Assembly: GCA_019239815.1 (NCBI GenBank)
Contig: JAFAZL010000554.1
Location: forward strand, 1-6,328
DNA from: Acidobacteriota bacterium
GTDB lineage: Bacteria; Acidobacteriota; Terriglobia; Acidoferrales; UBA7541
Length of the DNA stretch: 6,328 bases
Direction: 5' to 3'
Shown here: piece after piece, positions 1-6,328 of the stretch
Position numbering within the stretch: the first letter of the stretch is position 1
How the letters are laid out: each line of letters starts with the position of its first letter
Translations under genes and position numbers: made by a program
Notes under the pieces: model-generated
What the model saw: only the letters and a program-made list of their open reading frames with translations
The model's database searches: none
Told to the model about the DNA's origin: nothing

Positions 1-2887
1 CACCACTGTCGGTAAATTCAACGATCAACCGGTCACCGCGACGACCGCTGTGGACCCAAAGGTCGCCCTCACTCGCGGACTCCAGGATGGCGTCGACCGC
101 GTTGTTCACCAGATTCAAGAAGACTTGCTGCAACTGATGCGGGTCGGCAGCAGTCAACGGCAAGTCCGCCGCAAGATCGAGATGCACGCGGATGTTTTTC
201 ATCCGCAGATCGTAGTCGCGCAACGCAAGGGTCTCTTCGAGGATCTGGTTGATGTGAACGGCGACGCGCTCCGGCTTGTGCTGCCGCGCGAAGCTCAGTA
301 GGTTTTGAACGATGCGATGCGTGCGCTGCGCTTGCTTGTAGAGCTTCTCGGCGTATTCGGAACCCTGCACACCGACATCCGAGCTACTGCTGAGCAGTTG
401 GCTATAGCCCAGGATTGCCGTGAGTGGATTGTTGAGTTCGTGGGCGACGCCGGAAATGAGCTGGCCAACCGCAGCCATTTTCTCACTGTGAAGCAGTTGC
501 TCCTGAGTCCTACGAAGATTGTCGTAGGCGGTTCGCGTCTCTTCGTAGAGGAGCGTGCGGTCGATGGCATTGGAGATCTGGCTGCCAACGGCGATAAGCA
601 AGTTGATGTCGGCGGGCGAGAACTCTCGCGCGGAACGCGTGCCGACCGAGAGTACGCCTATGACTTTGTCTTTCGACCACAGCACCACAAGGTAAGGAGA
701 CGTAATCTCTTCCTTTTGCTGCACCAAGCGGAAAATCGGGGGCAGCGGGAGGCCCTGCGCCGACAAGAAGGTTGCATGAACGGCCTTCACATGCTGGAGC
801 AGTTCGGGCTGCACCATAACCTTTGGAAAACTGCGAGCGTATTCCGACCGATAGCCGACAGCGGCGATGCGGCGCAACGAGAGTTCCGACTCGTCGAATA
901 GATACAGCGACGTGGCATCGAGCTTGAAGAGCTCGGCAATCTGACGAAGCGTGCGGTACAAGGAGTCGTTCAGATCCATCGATTCGGACAATGTTTGGGC
1001 GATGGAGTTGAGGACGAGGAGTTCGCGGTTGCGGCGGCGAATTTCCTGCTCGGCACGCTTGCGGTCCGTAATGTCCAACAAGAACCCTTGAAATGCCGTG
1101 ACGGCTCCTTGCGCGTCGCGCACTGCGATCGAGGACTCCATCATGATGCGGACTTCCCCATCGCGGCGACGGATTTCAAACTCAAAATCGGCAACGGAAC
1201 CGTGCTCGTGTAATAGCTTCTTCAAGCGTTCGCGATCTGCGGGGTTTACATACATCGCGGCGATGTCAATGCTCATCAACTCCTCGCGATGTTCATAACC
1301 AAGCATCCGCATCAATGCGTCATTGAAATCGAGGAAACGGCCAGGCGGCGTGGAAATGAATACGCCTTCCTGCACGTTAGAAATGAGAGTGCGGTATTTC
1401 TCTTCAGCCCGCTTGCGGTCGGTGATGTCTTTCAGGACATGCACAGTGCCAAGTTGGCGGCCTTCGGGGTCGGTGAACGTCGAGTTGGAAGCAAGAAAAT
1501 AGCCCGGCAACCATGGATCGGATTCGTCGCCTTCGCCCGCGACACCTTCGCAGTACGGACAAGCTTCGTAATAGACGTTCTTGCGCGCCAGGACCTCGCC
1601 AACTTTGCGGCCGACAAGTGACTTTGTCTCACGGCCCAACAGATGACTCAGTCGATTGTTGCTGCGGAGAATTCGCGACTCGCGATCATGGACAAAAATG
1701 GGGTCGCCGATGGAATCGAAGGTGTAGGCCCACTGCTGCTGCGCGGTGGTCACCTGCTCGAAGAGGCGAAGATTCTGAAGGGTAAGCCCGAGGAGATTGG
1801 CGACGTTTCCGAGATAAGAGATTTCGTCCTGCTGAAATCGCAAGTGTTGAATGGATCCAACCGCGATAATCCCCAGGGGACCGTCTTTGCCAGGGAGGGA
1901 CAACGCTACAATTTCGAGCAAGCCGCCCTCTGCCATTCGCTCACGTGCCGAGGGATCTAGGGCTTCGCCATTGCGCCAAAACACGCACTCTTCTTTGATG
2001 ACGCGCTGCATCCACGGCAAGGACATTGAGACACGGGCGTCCCGCTCGAGGAATGCCTGGTTGTAGCCAACCGAAGTTCGCGCAACGAGTTGCGCGGCTT
2101 CACCCTGCCCCTCTGTGAGACGTACAACGCCGTGTGTGGCACCGAGGCTTTCGACCAAATGACCCAGAACACGGTCCAGAACCTCTTTCACAGAGAACGT
2201 CTGGGTGCTGGCGGCGATGAGCATGGTGAGCCGACGCATCTTGTCGTTCAGCTCTTCACTGCGGGCTCGTGCGCGTTCAAGAACCAAAACCACCATCGCG
2301 ACACCGATAGCGACGAAGATCAGGTGATCGAAGGCGACTCGGAGGAAAAAGAGTGGATGATTGGGCCACTGCGGGCGATCCATCCCATTAAGGCCTGAGA
2401 TGAAAAACGCGCCGGCCATGAGGCGCACGCCATGGCCACGGTGGGTACCGACGGCTCGCCACAGAAGCCAGCCAGTCCAAAGACATATAACTGATTCGAG
2501 AATCGAAGTTTCCCAGCGAACTCCGCCAAAGGTTCCTGAGGGAACGCGTTCAAACCAGCTCACCGCTAGCGCGACGGTCGTTGCCAGCGGTGCGAGCATC
2601 CAGGCTCGGCGGGTCACACCCGCGGCATATTGCATAACCGAAAAGAGGAAAACCCACAGCGCGGCAACGTGGGTTGCGATAGCGAGCAGGCGTAACCCGG
2701 GAACATTTGTGACCGAAAGGGCGATTTCGGCGGCCGAAGATACGGTCAATAAGAGCCAGCCGGTCAGCCAAAGGCGAAAATAGCTCGCGGGATGGTCGCG
2801 GCGGAGGAGAATAAACAACACCGACAGCACGATGAATGCTGTCGACTCGAAGAACGAGATGGCGAGCAGGCCTTGATTGCCTAACAC
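1..2887 (-). CDS. Multi-sensor membrane histidine kinase (7TM-GAF-PAS-PAS-GAF-HisKA-HATPase), 3' end cut by window edge
   Basis: This is a sensor histidine kinase predicted to autophosphorylate on histidine and pass the phosphate to a response regulator. The minus frame stays open for 962 codons and leaves the window before its stop. Residues 8-203 are hydrophobic, with about seven likely membrane helices that I cannot assign to a named sensor family. A GAF-like domain follows (about 228-378), then PAS1 (about 382-490, ending DITDRKRAEE), PAS2 (about 493-612, ending DITDRKRAEQ) and a second GAF (about 635-780). HisKA carries GVAHELNNPL with phosphoacceptor His816. The N-box (FLNLVNNAVDAI, 923-934) and the first G-box residues (DSG, 960-962) are visible; the rest of the ATPase domain lies outside. 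The start is GTG: an AGGAGG site sits 9 bases upstream, an in-frame TGA lies just before it, and no ATG lies between. Its ligand is unknown. The best partner candidate is the divergent receiver/HD-GYP gene. Confidence 0.93.
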   Translation of the reverse strand, partial: MLGNQGLLAISFFESTAFIVLSVLFILLRRDHPASYFRLWLTGWLLLTVSSAAEIALSVTNVPGLRLLAIATHVAALWVFLFSVMQYAAGVTRRAWMLAPLATTVALAVSWFERVPSGTFGGVRWETSILESVICLWTGWLLWRAVGTHRGHGVRLMAGAFFISGLNGMDRPQWPNHPLFFLRVAFDHLIFVAIGVAMVVLVLERARARSEELNDKMRRLTMLIAASTQTFSVKEVLDRVLGHLVESLGATHGVVRLTEGQGEAAQLVARTSVGYNQAFLERDARVSMSLPWMQRVIKEECVFWRNGEALDPSARERMAEGGLLEIVALSLPGKDGPLGIIAVGSIQHLRFQQDEISYLGNVANLLGLTLQNLRLFEQVTTAQQQWAYTFDSIGDPIFVHDRESRILRSNNRLSHLLGRETKSLVGRKVGEVLARKNVYYEACPYCEGVAGEGDESDPWLPGYFLASNSTFTDPEGRQLGTVHVLKDITDRKRAEEKYRTLISNVQEGVFISTPPGRFLDFNDALMRMLGYEHREELMSIDIAAMYVNPADRERLKKLLHEHGSVADFEFEIRRRDGEVRIMMESSIAVRDAQGAVTAFQGFLLDITDRKRAEQEIRRRNRELLVLNSIAQTLSESMDLNDSLYRTLRQIAELFKLDATSLYLFDESELSLRRIAAVGYRSEYARSFPKVMVQPELLQHVKAVHATFLSAQGLPLPPIFRLVQQKEEITSPYLVVLWSKDKVIGVLSVGTRSAREFSPADINLLIAVGSQISNAIDRTLLYEETRTAYDNLRRTQEQLLHSEKMAAVGQLISGVAHELNNPLTAILGYSQLLSSSSDVGVQGSEYAEKLYKQAQRTHRIVQNLLSFARQHKPERVAVHINQILEETLALRDYDLRMKNIRVHLDLAADLPLTAADPHQLQQVFLNLVNNAVDAILESASEGDLWVHSGRRGDRLIVEFTDSG

Positions 2888-2896
2888 GCGGTGTTG

Positions 2897-2902
2897 CCTC
2901 CT
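2897..2902 (-). promoter_or_regulatory. Ribosome binding site of the histidine kinase gene
   Basis: On the minus strand AGGAGG lies 9 bases before GTG at 2887. It is a full consensus Shine-Dalgarno sequence and decides the GTG start. The nearby upstream ATG (minus strand, 2916-2914) runs into a TAG after three codons and is out of frame. Confidence 0.8.
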
Positions 2903-3044
2903 AGATGTTCGTCATCACGGCCGGGGACACCGGAGAAGGACCGTGTCGAGGACTGGCAGAAGCCTGGTTCCGCAGCTTTACTTTGACGCTAACACGCTAT
3001 TTTCTGACTGGGCAAGCACCCCCACTTCGGGCTGTGCCGTCCCT

Positions 3045-3050
3045 TATAAT
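3045..3050 (+). promoter_or_regulatory. Candidate -10 element (TATAAT) for the HD-GYP regulator gene
   Basis: A perfect TATAAT ends 17 bases before the ATG at 3068. Transcription would begin near 3057 and give a leader of only about ten bases. No good -35 hexamer stands at 16-18 bases spacing (the sequence there is around CCACTT), so an activator or a divergent -35 may be needed. The assignment rests on the hexamer and its position only. Confidence 0.45.
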
Positions 3051-3057
3051 GACTCCT

Positions 3058-3062
3058 GGGAG
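3058..3062 (+). promoter_or_regulatory. Ribosome binding site of the HD-GYP regulator gene
   Basis: GGGAG lies 5 bases before ATG at 3068. It is a moderate Shine-Dalgarno match and supports this start; the receiver domain also begins at the expected distance, with its acidic pair at residues 11-12. Confidence 0.6.
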
Positions 3063-3067
3063 CCATC

Positions 3068-4150
3068 ATGGTGGAAGCGGAAAACATACTGGTCGTGGAC
3101 GACGAAGAAGCGATTCGAGAGGTGGTTTCGACCATGCTCGAGTCGAAAGGGTATGCGTGCACCGCCGTCAGCAACGGCCGGGCGGCGCAGGATCAGGTCA
3201 AACGGGTTACGCCCGACCTGGTTCTGAGCGATATGATCATGCCGGAAATGGACGGCATCAAGTTGCTGGACTGGTTGCGGCAATACGACCCCGAAGTGCC
3301 GGTCATTATGGTGACGGCCATCCACGATATTTCTACGGCGCTGGAAGCGATTCGCCGCGGCGCTTACGACTACATTCTTAAGCCGTTTGAGAAGGACCAG
3401 CTTTTCCTGGGCGTTGGCCGTGCGCTGCAGCATCGCCGGCTGGTGATGGAGAACCGAACATATCAGCGGAACCTCGAGCAATTGGTCGAAGAGCGTACGG
3501 CGCAGCTCACAGCGAAGCACGCGGAATTGGAGCAGTCCTACGACGATACGCTGGAGGCGCTTGGCAGCGCGCTGGACTTGAAGGACGCGGAGACGGAAGG
3601 TCACTGCCAGCGTGTTACAGCGTTTTGCATTTCGATCGCGAAGACGATGCCGGTGCCGAACCCGTACCTGCCGGTGCTCGCACGCGCAGCGTTTTTGCAC
3701 GACATCGGCAAGATGGCGATTCCTGACCGCATTCTGCGCAAGCCGGGACCGCTGACCGACGACGAAAAGCAGATCATGCGGACGCACTGCGAGATCGGCT
3801 ATAACATGCTGATTCGGATTCCCTTCCTTCGCGATGCTGCAGAGATCGTGCTCGCTCACCAGGAGTTTTATGACGGGTCAGGTTATCCGCGCGGTTTGAA
3901 GGGCGAACAGATTCCGCTGGGGGCACGCATCTTTACGATTGCTGACTCGCTCGACGCGATGATCAGCGACCGTCCGTATCGCAAGGCACTTCCCCTTTCG
4001 CACGCTCGCGAAGAAATCCGTCGCTGCTCAGGCACGCAGTTCGATCCGAAGGTCGTCGAGGTTTTCATGTCGATTCCGGAGGAGCACTGGCTCGAACTTC
4101 GCGAGAACTTGGGCTCGCCGTTCCGGCTGGCTCACCTCCGTAACTTGTAG
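3068..4150 (+). CDS. Response regulator: receiver domain plus HD-GYP domain (predicted cyclic-di-GMP phosphodiesterase)
   Basis: This is a 360-residue cytoplasmic regulator of the RpfG-like class, in which phosphorylation of the receiver is expected to control hydrolysis of cyclic-di-GMP. The receiver spans about residues 5-122, with Asp11/Asp12, phosphoacceptor Asp55 (LVLSDMIMP), Thr83 and Lys105 (LKPFE) all present. A charged helical linker (about 127-165, probable coiled coil) leads into the HD-GYP domain (about 160-345). Visible metal-site residues are Glu175, His179, the HD pair His211/Asp212 in HDIGK, His240, His264 and Asp293. The signature reads [11 protein letters not shown] at 264-274, so the usual second histidine of HHE is Gln265. 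No DNA-binding or GGDEF domain is present. It starts 180 bases from the divergent kinase, its most likely phosphodonor. The aminotransferase follows 56 bases downstream on the same strand and could be cotranscribed. Activity on cyclic-di-GMP is inferred from the family, not shown. Confidence 0.95.
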   Translation: MVEAENILVVDDEEAIREVVSTMLESKGYACTAVSNGRAAQDQVKRVTPDLVLSDMIMPEMDGIKLLDWLRQYDPEVPVIMVTAIHDISTALEAIRRGAYDYILKPFEKDQLFLGVGRALQHRRLVMENRTYQRNLEQLVEERTAQLTAKHAELEQSYDDTLEALGSALDLKDAETEGHCQRVTAFCISIAKTMPVPNPYLPVLARAAFLHDIGKMAIPDRILRKPGPLTDDEKQIMRTHCEIGYNMLIRIPFLRDAAEIVLAHQEFYDGSGYPRGLKGEQIPLGARIFTIADSLDAMISDRPYRKALPLSHAREEIRRCSGTQFDPKVVEVFMSIPEEHWLELRENLGSPFRLAHLRNL

Positions 4151-4176
4151 CTGCGGCTGCTGCCTCTGCATTGCGG

Positions 4177-4182
4177 TACACT
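4177..4182 (+). promoter_or_regulatory. Possible -10 element (TACACT) before the aminotransferase gene
   Basis: TACACT resembles a -10 hexamer and lies in the 56-base gap after the regulator gene. It would start transcription near 4189, which is exactly an in-frame GTG, so it could yield a leaderless message or a leader of about 18 bases for the ATG at 4207. There is no recognisable -35, so this is weak. Confidence 0.25.
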
Positions 4183-4206
4183 CAAGTTGTGACCGCACTT
4201 CCATCC

Positions 4207-5334
4207 ATGACTTCGACTGCAGCGCCGATCCCCCAACTTGATCTGGCCGCGCAGTACGCAGCGATTGAGCCCGAAATCCGTGAGGCTATCGATCGCGTGC
4301 TCGCGTCACAGCATTTCGTGCTTGGCCGCGAAGGGACTGCGCTCGAACAGGAGATCGCCGCACTTTGTCAGGTACCACACGGCATCGCGCTCGCCAGCGG
4401 GACGGATGCGCTGATCCTCGCGTTGCGCGCCTGCGGAGTTCGCGCTGGCGACGAGGTTGTATTGCCTCCTTTTACGTTCGTGGCAACGGGGAGCGCGGTG
4501 AGCGCGCTGAATGCCAAGCCGGTCTTCGCTGACATTCGGCTCGACACTTACAACATCGACCCGATCGAAATTGAGAAGCGCATTACTCCGCGCACGCGCG
4601 CGATCATCGCCGTTCATCTATATGGGTTAGCCGCGGATATGGGGCCAATCGCGGCGTTCGCCCGAACGCGGAACATTCCGGTAATTGAGGACAATGCACA
4701 GGCAATCGGCGCGAAGTATCGAGGCCATGCGACGGGATCACTTGGCGACGCCGCATGTCTCAGCTTTTATCCGACAAAAAATCTTGGAGCTTACGGTGAC
4801 GCGGGAATGGTGGTCACGAAGTCGCCAGAGCTCGACGTGCGGATCCGCACACTACGCAATCACGGGCAGACGGAAAAGTATGTCAGCGCGGAACCAGGCT
4901 GGAACAGTCGCCTTGACGAAATTCAGGCTGCGATTCTGCGCGTCAAACTGCGGCATCTGCCAGATTGGCAGCGTGCTCGCCAAGTGCGCGCCGCGGAGTA
5001 CACCCGCTGGCTTTCGACGGTTTCAGGTGTGACGACACCCAAGATTCCAAAAGGCTACGATCACGTTTTTCACCAATATACGATTCGCGTAAACAATCGC
5101 GATGAGCTTCATCGCATGCTGGCTGAGAAGAAGATCGGAAGCTCAGTCTATTATCCGGTCCCGTTACACCTGCAGCCGCTGTACGCGTCGCTGGGTCACA
5201 GGCCTGGTGACTTCCCCAATTCCGAGCAAGCAGCGAAGGAAGCTCTTTCCCTTCCGATGTTCCCAGAGCTACGCATCGACCAAATCGAGCGTGTGGTTGA
5301 GGTTATTGCCGACTCACAGCGGACGGCTCGTTAG
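4207..5334 (+). CDS. DegT/DnrJ/EryC1/StrS-family PLP-dependent aminotransferase, probably nucleotide-sugar (WbpE-like)
   Basis: This is a 375-residue fold-type I, PLP-dependent sugar aminotransferase. It is expected to transfer an amino group, usually from glutamate, to a keto group on a nucleotide-linked sugar for surface polysaccharide or glycan synthesis. Family marks in order (numbered from the ATG) are the N-terminal PQLDLAAQY, the cofactor-phosphate loop SGTDA (64-68), EDNAQAIGA (161-169, Asp162 facing the pyridine nitrogen), Schiff-base Lys191 in [13 protein letters not shown], and NSRLDEIQA (233-241). The C-terminal [12 protein letters not shown] and SLPMFPEL resemble the 3-keto-uronate aminotransferases WbpE/WlbC as I recall them, but the substrate cannot be fixed from sequence alone. 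The same frame is open further upstream: TTG at 4171 and GTG at 4189 are alternative starts adding 12 or 6 residues. I chose ATG 4207 because family members begin close to the PxLDLxAQY motif. No clear Shine-Dalgarno precedes any of the three. No other sugar gene is in the window. Confidence 0.93.
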   Translation: MTSTAAPIPQLDLAAQYAAIEPEIREAIDRVLASQHFVLGREGTALEQEIAALCQVPHGIALASGTDALILALRACGVRAGDEVVLPPFTFVATGSAVSALNAKPVFADIRLDTYNIDPIEIEKRITPRTRAIIAVHLYGLAADMGPIAAFARTRNIPVIEDNAQAIGAKYRGHATGSLGDAACLSFYPTKNLGAYGDAGMVVTKSPELDVRIRTLRNHGQTEKYVSAEPGWNSRLDEIQAAILRVKLRHLPDWQRARQVRAAEYTRWLSTVSGVTTPKIPKGYDHVFHQYTIRVNNRDELHRMLAEKKIGSSVYYPVPLHLQPLYASLGHRPGDFPNSEQAAKEALSLPMFPELRIDQIERVVEVIADSQRTAR

Positions 5335-5362
5335 CGCATTCGTCCGGGCGAAAAGACGCGTT

Positions 5363-5389
5363 GGGGCCGCCGGCCCTCCCCTATTTTTT
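5363..5389. terminator. Candidate (possibly bidirectional) Rho-independent terminator between convergent genes
   Basis: GGGCC (5364-5368) and GGCCC (5372-5376) can pair around a 3-base loop, and TATTTTTT follows at 5382-5389. The T-run starts 7 bases after the short stem, or directly after it if GGGG (5363-5366) pairs instead with CCCC (5378-5381). An AAAA run at 5351-5354 on the other side would read as TTTT on the minus strand. The position, 29 bases after the aminotransferase stop and about 75 bases after the oxidase stop, suits both converging genes. The geometry is not ideal. The rest of the 5335-5461 gap shows nothing I can name. Confidence 0.45.
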
Positions 5390-5461
5390 CCAAAGATTTG
5401 AAAACACGGCGGTTATTCGCGTCGATATCTAAGGATGTGATTCCAGGGGAGTTGTTGGCCC

Positions 5462-6148
5462 TCAGGCGCCGAAGTAAACGAGTGCTACGAGGAAGAGCCA
5501 GAGGCCGTCCATGAAGTGCCAGTAGTAGGAAGTGATTTCTGCTGCGACCGGCAACGTCAGACGCGTCTTGCTGAAGTCGCGAAACTGGACATAGAACAAT
5601 GCGAGAATCCCGCCGAGCAGGTGTGCAGCGTGGGCGGCCGTGAAGACATAGAAGAAGCTGCTCGACGGATTGGAGCCGACGTAGAAGCCCATCTGGACAA
5701 GTTCACGCCAGGCGATCACTTGACCGACCAGAAATGCGACCCCGAGCGCTGTTGTCACACGCCACATCATCTTGAATCCTGACAAGTCGCCCAACGCGAG
5801 CCGGCGACGCGCCAGATCGATCGTGAGGCTGCTGGTGAGAAGAACGATCGTGTTTATCCAAACGATCGTCGGCAGGCGGAAGTTGACCCAATCTTTTCCT
5901 GTCTTTCGCACGAGAAACGCAGCCGCCAGGGCCATGAAAAACATGCAGATCGAAACCATGGCAAGCAGGATTGCGGTCTGATGGCGACGTTGGCTGGATT
6001 GTGAAGGATTCGGGCGGCGCGGACGGAGGTTGCCGTCGTCTCCACCGCCGCCGCGATGATCGTCACGGTCGGGAGGCTTGCCACCGCCACCATGGCCGAT
6101 GTCTTCAACGACTATCTCGAGTTCGTCGAGTACGTTTGTGCCGGACAT
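5462..6148 (-). CDS. Cytochrome c oxidase subunit III (heme-copper oxidase), five-helix form
   Basis: This 228-residue integral membrane protein is subunit III of an aerobic heme-copper terminal oxidase, which supports the catalytic subunit I in the cytoplasmic membrane. The first 55 residues are hydrophilic, acidic and rich in Gly, Asp and His, with two Gly4 runs (20-23 and 33-36); no signal peptide is seen. Five membrane helices follow at about 58-80, 95-112, 130-150, 165-189 and 206-227, the short form lacking the first two helices of the seven-helix version. Family marks are FYVFTAAHAAHLLGG (166-180) and YYWHFMDGLWLFL (208-220). The acidic residue usually found before the MFF motif of the first retained helix appears replaced (VSICMFF, 65-71). 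The ATG is supported by AAGGAAG 7 bases upstream and an in-frame TAA before it. Other oxidase subunits should lie beyond the right edge; the gene is last in its direction here. Confidence 0.94.
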   Translation of the reverse strand: MSGTNVLDELEIVVEDIGHGGGGKPPDRDDHRGGGGDDGNLRPRRPNPSQSSQRRHQTAILLAMVSICMFFMALAAAFLVRKTGKDWVNFRLPTIVWINTIVLLTSSLTIDLARRRLALGDLSGFKMMWRVTTALGVAFLVGQVIAWRELVQMGFYVGSNPSSSFFYVFTAAHAAHLLGGILALFYVQFRDFSKTRLTLPVAAEITSYYWHFMDGLWLFLVALVYFGA

Positions 6149-6328
6149 CCTAAGTCTTCCTTAACCCAGCGAGCCTGTTGTACCACTGTGCCGGTTTCAG
6201 GTCGAGCCCAGCGGGTTCAGCGGGGCCGCTCCGGTGTTCGACGCGGGCGAAGCAAACCCTGATGGGCTCAAGACGGACGATGGAGGGAGAGTCTCCCTTG
6301 GCGGAACGAATGGCGCAGCCTGCGATAA
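6149..6328. other. Right-edge region upstream of the oxidase gene, no assigned gene
   Basis: Nothing in these 180 bases is recognisable as a known protein or RNA. On the minus strand two frames are open from the window edge. One runs 58 codons from 6326 to a TAG at 6152-6150, one base before the oxidase ATG. The other runs 43 codons from 6328 to a TGA at 6199-6197 and is Pro/Ser/Ala-rich. Either could be the tail of an upstream operon gene; neither matches an oxidase subunit I or another family end that I know. A plus-strand ATG at 6262 opens a frame of 22 codons to the edge. A short palindrome (AGGGAGA, G, TCTCCCT) lies at 6284-6298. Confidence 0.4.
6156..6162 (-). promoter_or_regulatory. 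Ribosome binding site of cytochrome oxidase subunit III
   Basis: AAGGAAG on the minus strand ends 7 bases before the ATG at 6148, a good Shine-Dalgarno match and spacing. Confidence 0.6.

Larger units (their letters stand above)
2888..3067. promoter_or_regulatory. Divergent intergenic region between kinase and HD-GYP regulator
   Basis: These 180 bases separate the two start codons and must hold the promoters of both genes unless either is transcribed from inside the other. For the plus-strand gene a perfect TATAAT is visible. For the kinase I see no convincing sigma-70 pair. The TTATAA at 3044-3049 is self-complementary, so it could in principle also serve as a minus-strand -10 (TATAAG), which would leave the kinase a leader of roughly 150 bases. 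An imperfect hairpin (2926-2947) lies within that leader. Confidence 0.6.

Noticed and set aside
305..901. Plus-strand open frame of 198 codons
   Set aside because: It is antisense to the second GAF and HisKA domains of the kinase and has no recognisable motif or ribosome site.
1643..2783. Several plus-strand frames of 70-140 codons
   Set aside because: All lie opposite the continuous kinase frame and show no domain features.
2983..2988. TTGACG resembling a plus-strand -35 hexamer
   Set aside because: No -10-like hexamer lies 16-18 bases downstream, and the TATAAT at 3045 is far too distant to pair with it.
3044..3859. Long minus-strand open frame (271 codons) opposite the HD-GYP regulator
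   Set aside because: It lies fully antisense to a gene with clear receiver and HD-GYP motifs. Its product is rich in Arg/His/Val with no recognisable domain, as expected for a shadow frame in GC-rich DNA.
5320..5346. CGGACG/CGTCCG inverted repeat straddling the aminotransferase stop codon
   Set aside because: The 6-base stem has a 15-base loop and no T-run follows, so it does not look like a terminator; the candidate at 5363-5389 fits better.
6284..6298. Palindrome AGGGAGA-G-TCTCCCT
   Set aside because: The single-base centre rules out an RNA hairpin with a normal loop. It could be a protein-binding site, but one isolated copy with no known regulator match is not enough.
6262..6328. Plus-strand ATG opening a frame of 22 codons to the right edge
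   Set aside because: It is too short to judge, and no Shine-Dalgarno is visible before it. Minus-strand frames are open over the same bases.

Overview
The window looks like an ordinary chromosomal stretch of a moderately GC-rich Gram-negative bacterium. The style of the genes points to an acidobacterium: a multi-sensor GAF/PAS histidine kinase, a receiver-HD-GYP regulator, and a short cytochrome oxidase subunit III with a Gly/Asp-rich head. That assignment comes from gene style only; no rRNA or other marker is present.

Layout. From base 1 to 2887 the minus strand is one uninterrupted reading frame. It is the first 962 residues of a membrane-bound hybrid-sensor histidine kinase: about seven membrane helices, then GAF, PAS, PAS, GAF, HisKA and the start of the ATPase domain. 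The gene runs off the left edge inside the ATPase domain. A 180-base divergent intergenic region follows (2888-3067). A plus-strand gene at 3068-4150 encodes a receiver plus HD-GYP response regulator, a predicted cyclic-di-GMP phosphodiesterase. After 56 bases comes a plus-strand DegT/DnrJ/EryC1/StrS-family PLP aminotransferase (4207-5334), probably acting on a nucleotide sugar. A 127-base convergent gap with a terminator-like hairpin separates it from a minus-strand cytochrome c oxidase subunit III gene (5462-6148). The last 180 bases have no confidently identified gene.

How the genes fit together. The kinase and the HD-GYP regulator start back to back, and the regulator has an intact phosphoacceptor aspartate. 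They are therefore a natural candidate two-component pair, in which a membrane/cytosolic signal would control cyclic-di-GMP breakdown. The aminotransferase would serve surface-polysaccharide sugar synthesis, a process often controlled by cyclic-di-GMP, but its sugar-pathway partners are not in view. The oxidase subunit belongs to aerobic respiration and seems unrelated. No tRNA, rRNA, CRISPR array, insertion sequence or phage gene was seen. Nothing here is clearly a new system; the most interesting unit is the divergent kinase/HD-GYP module.
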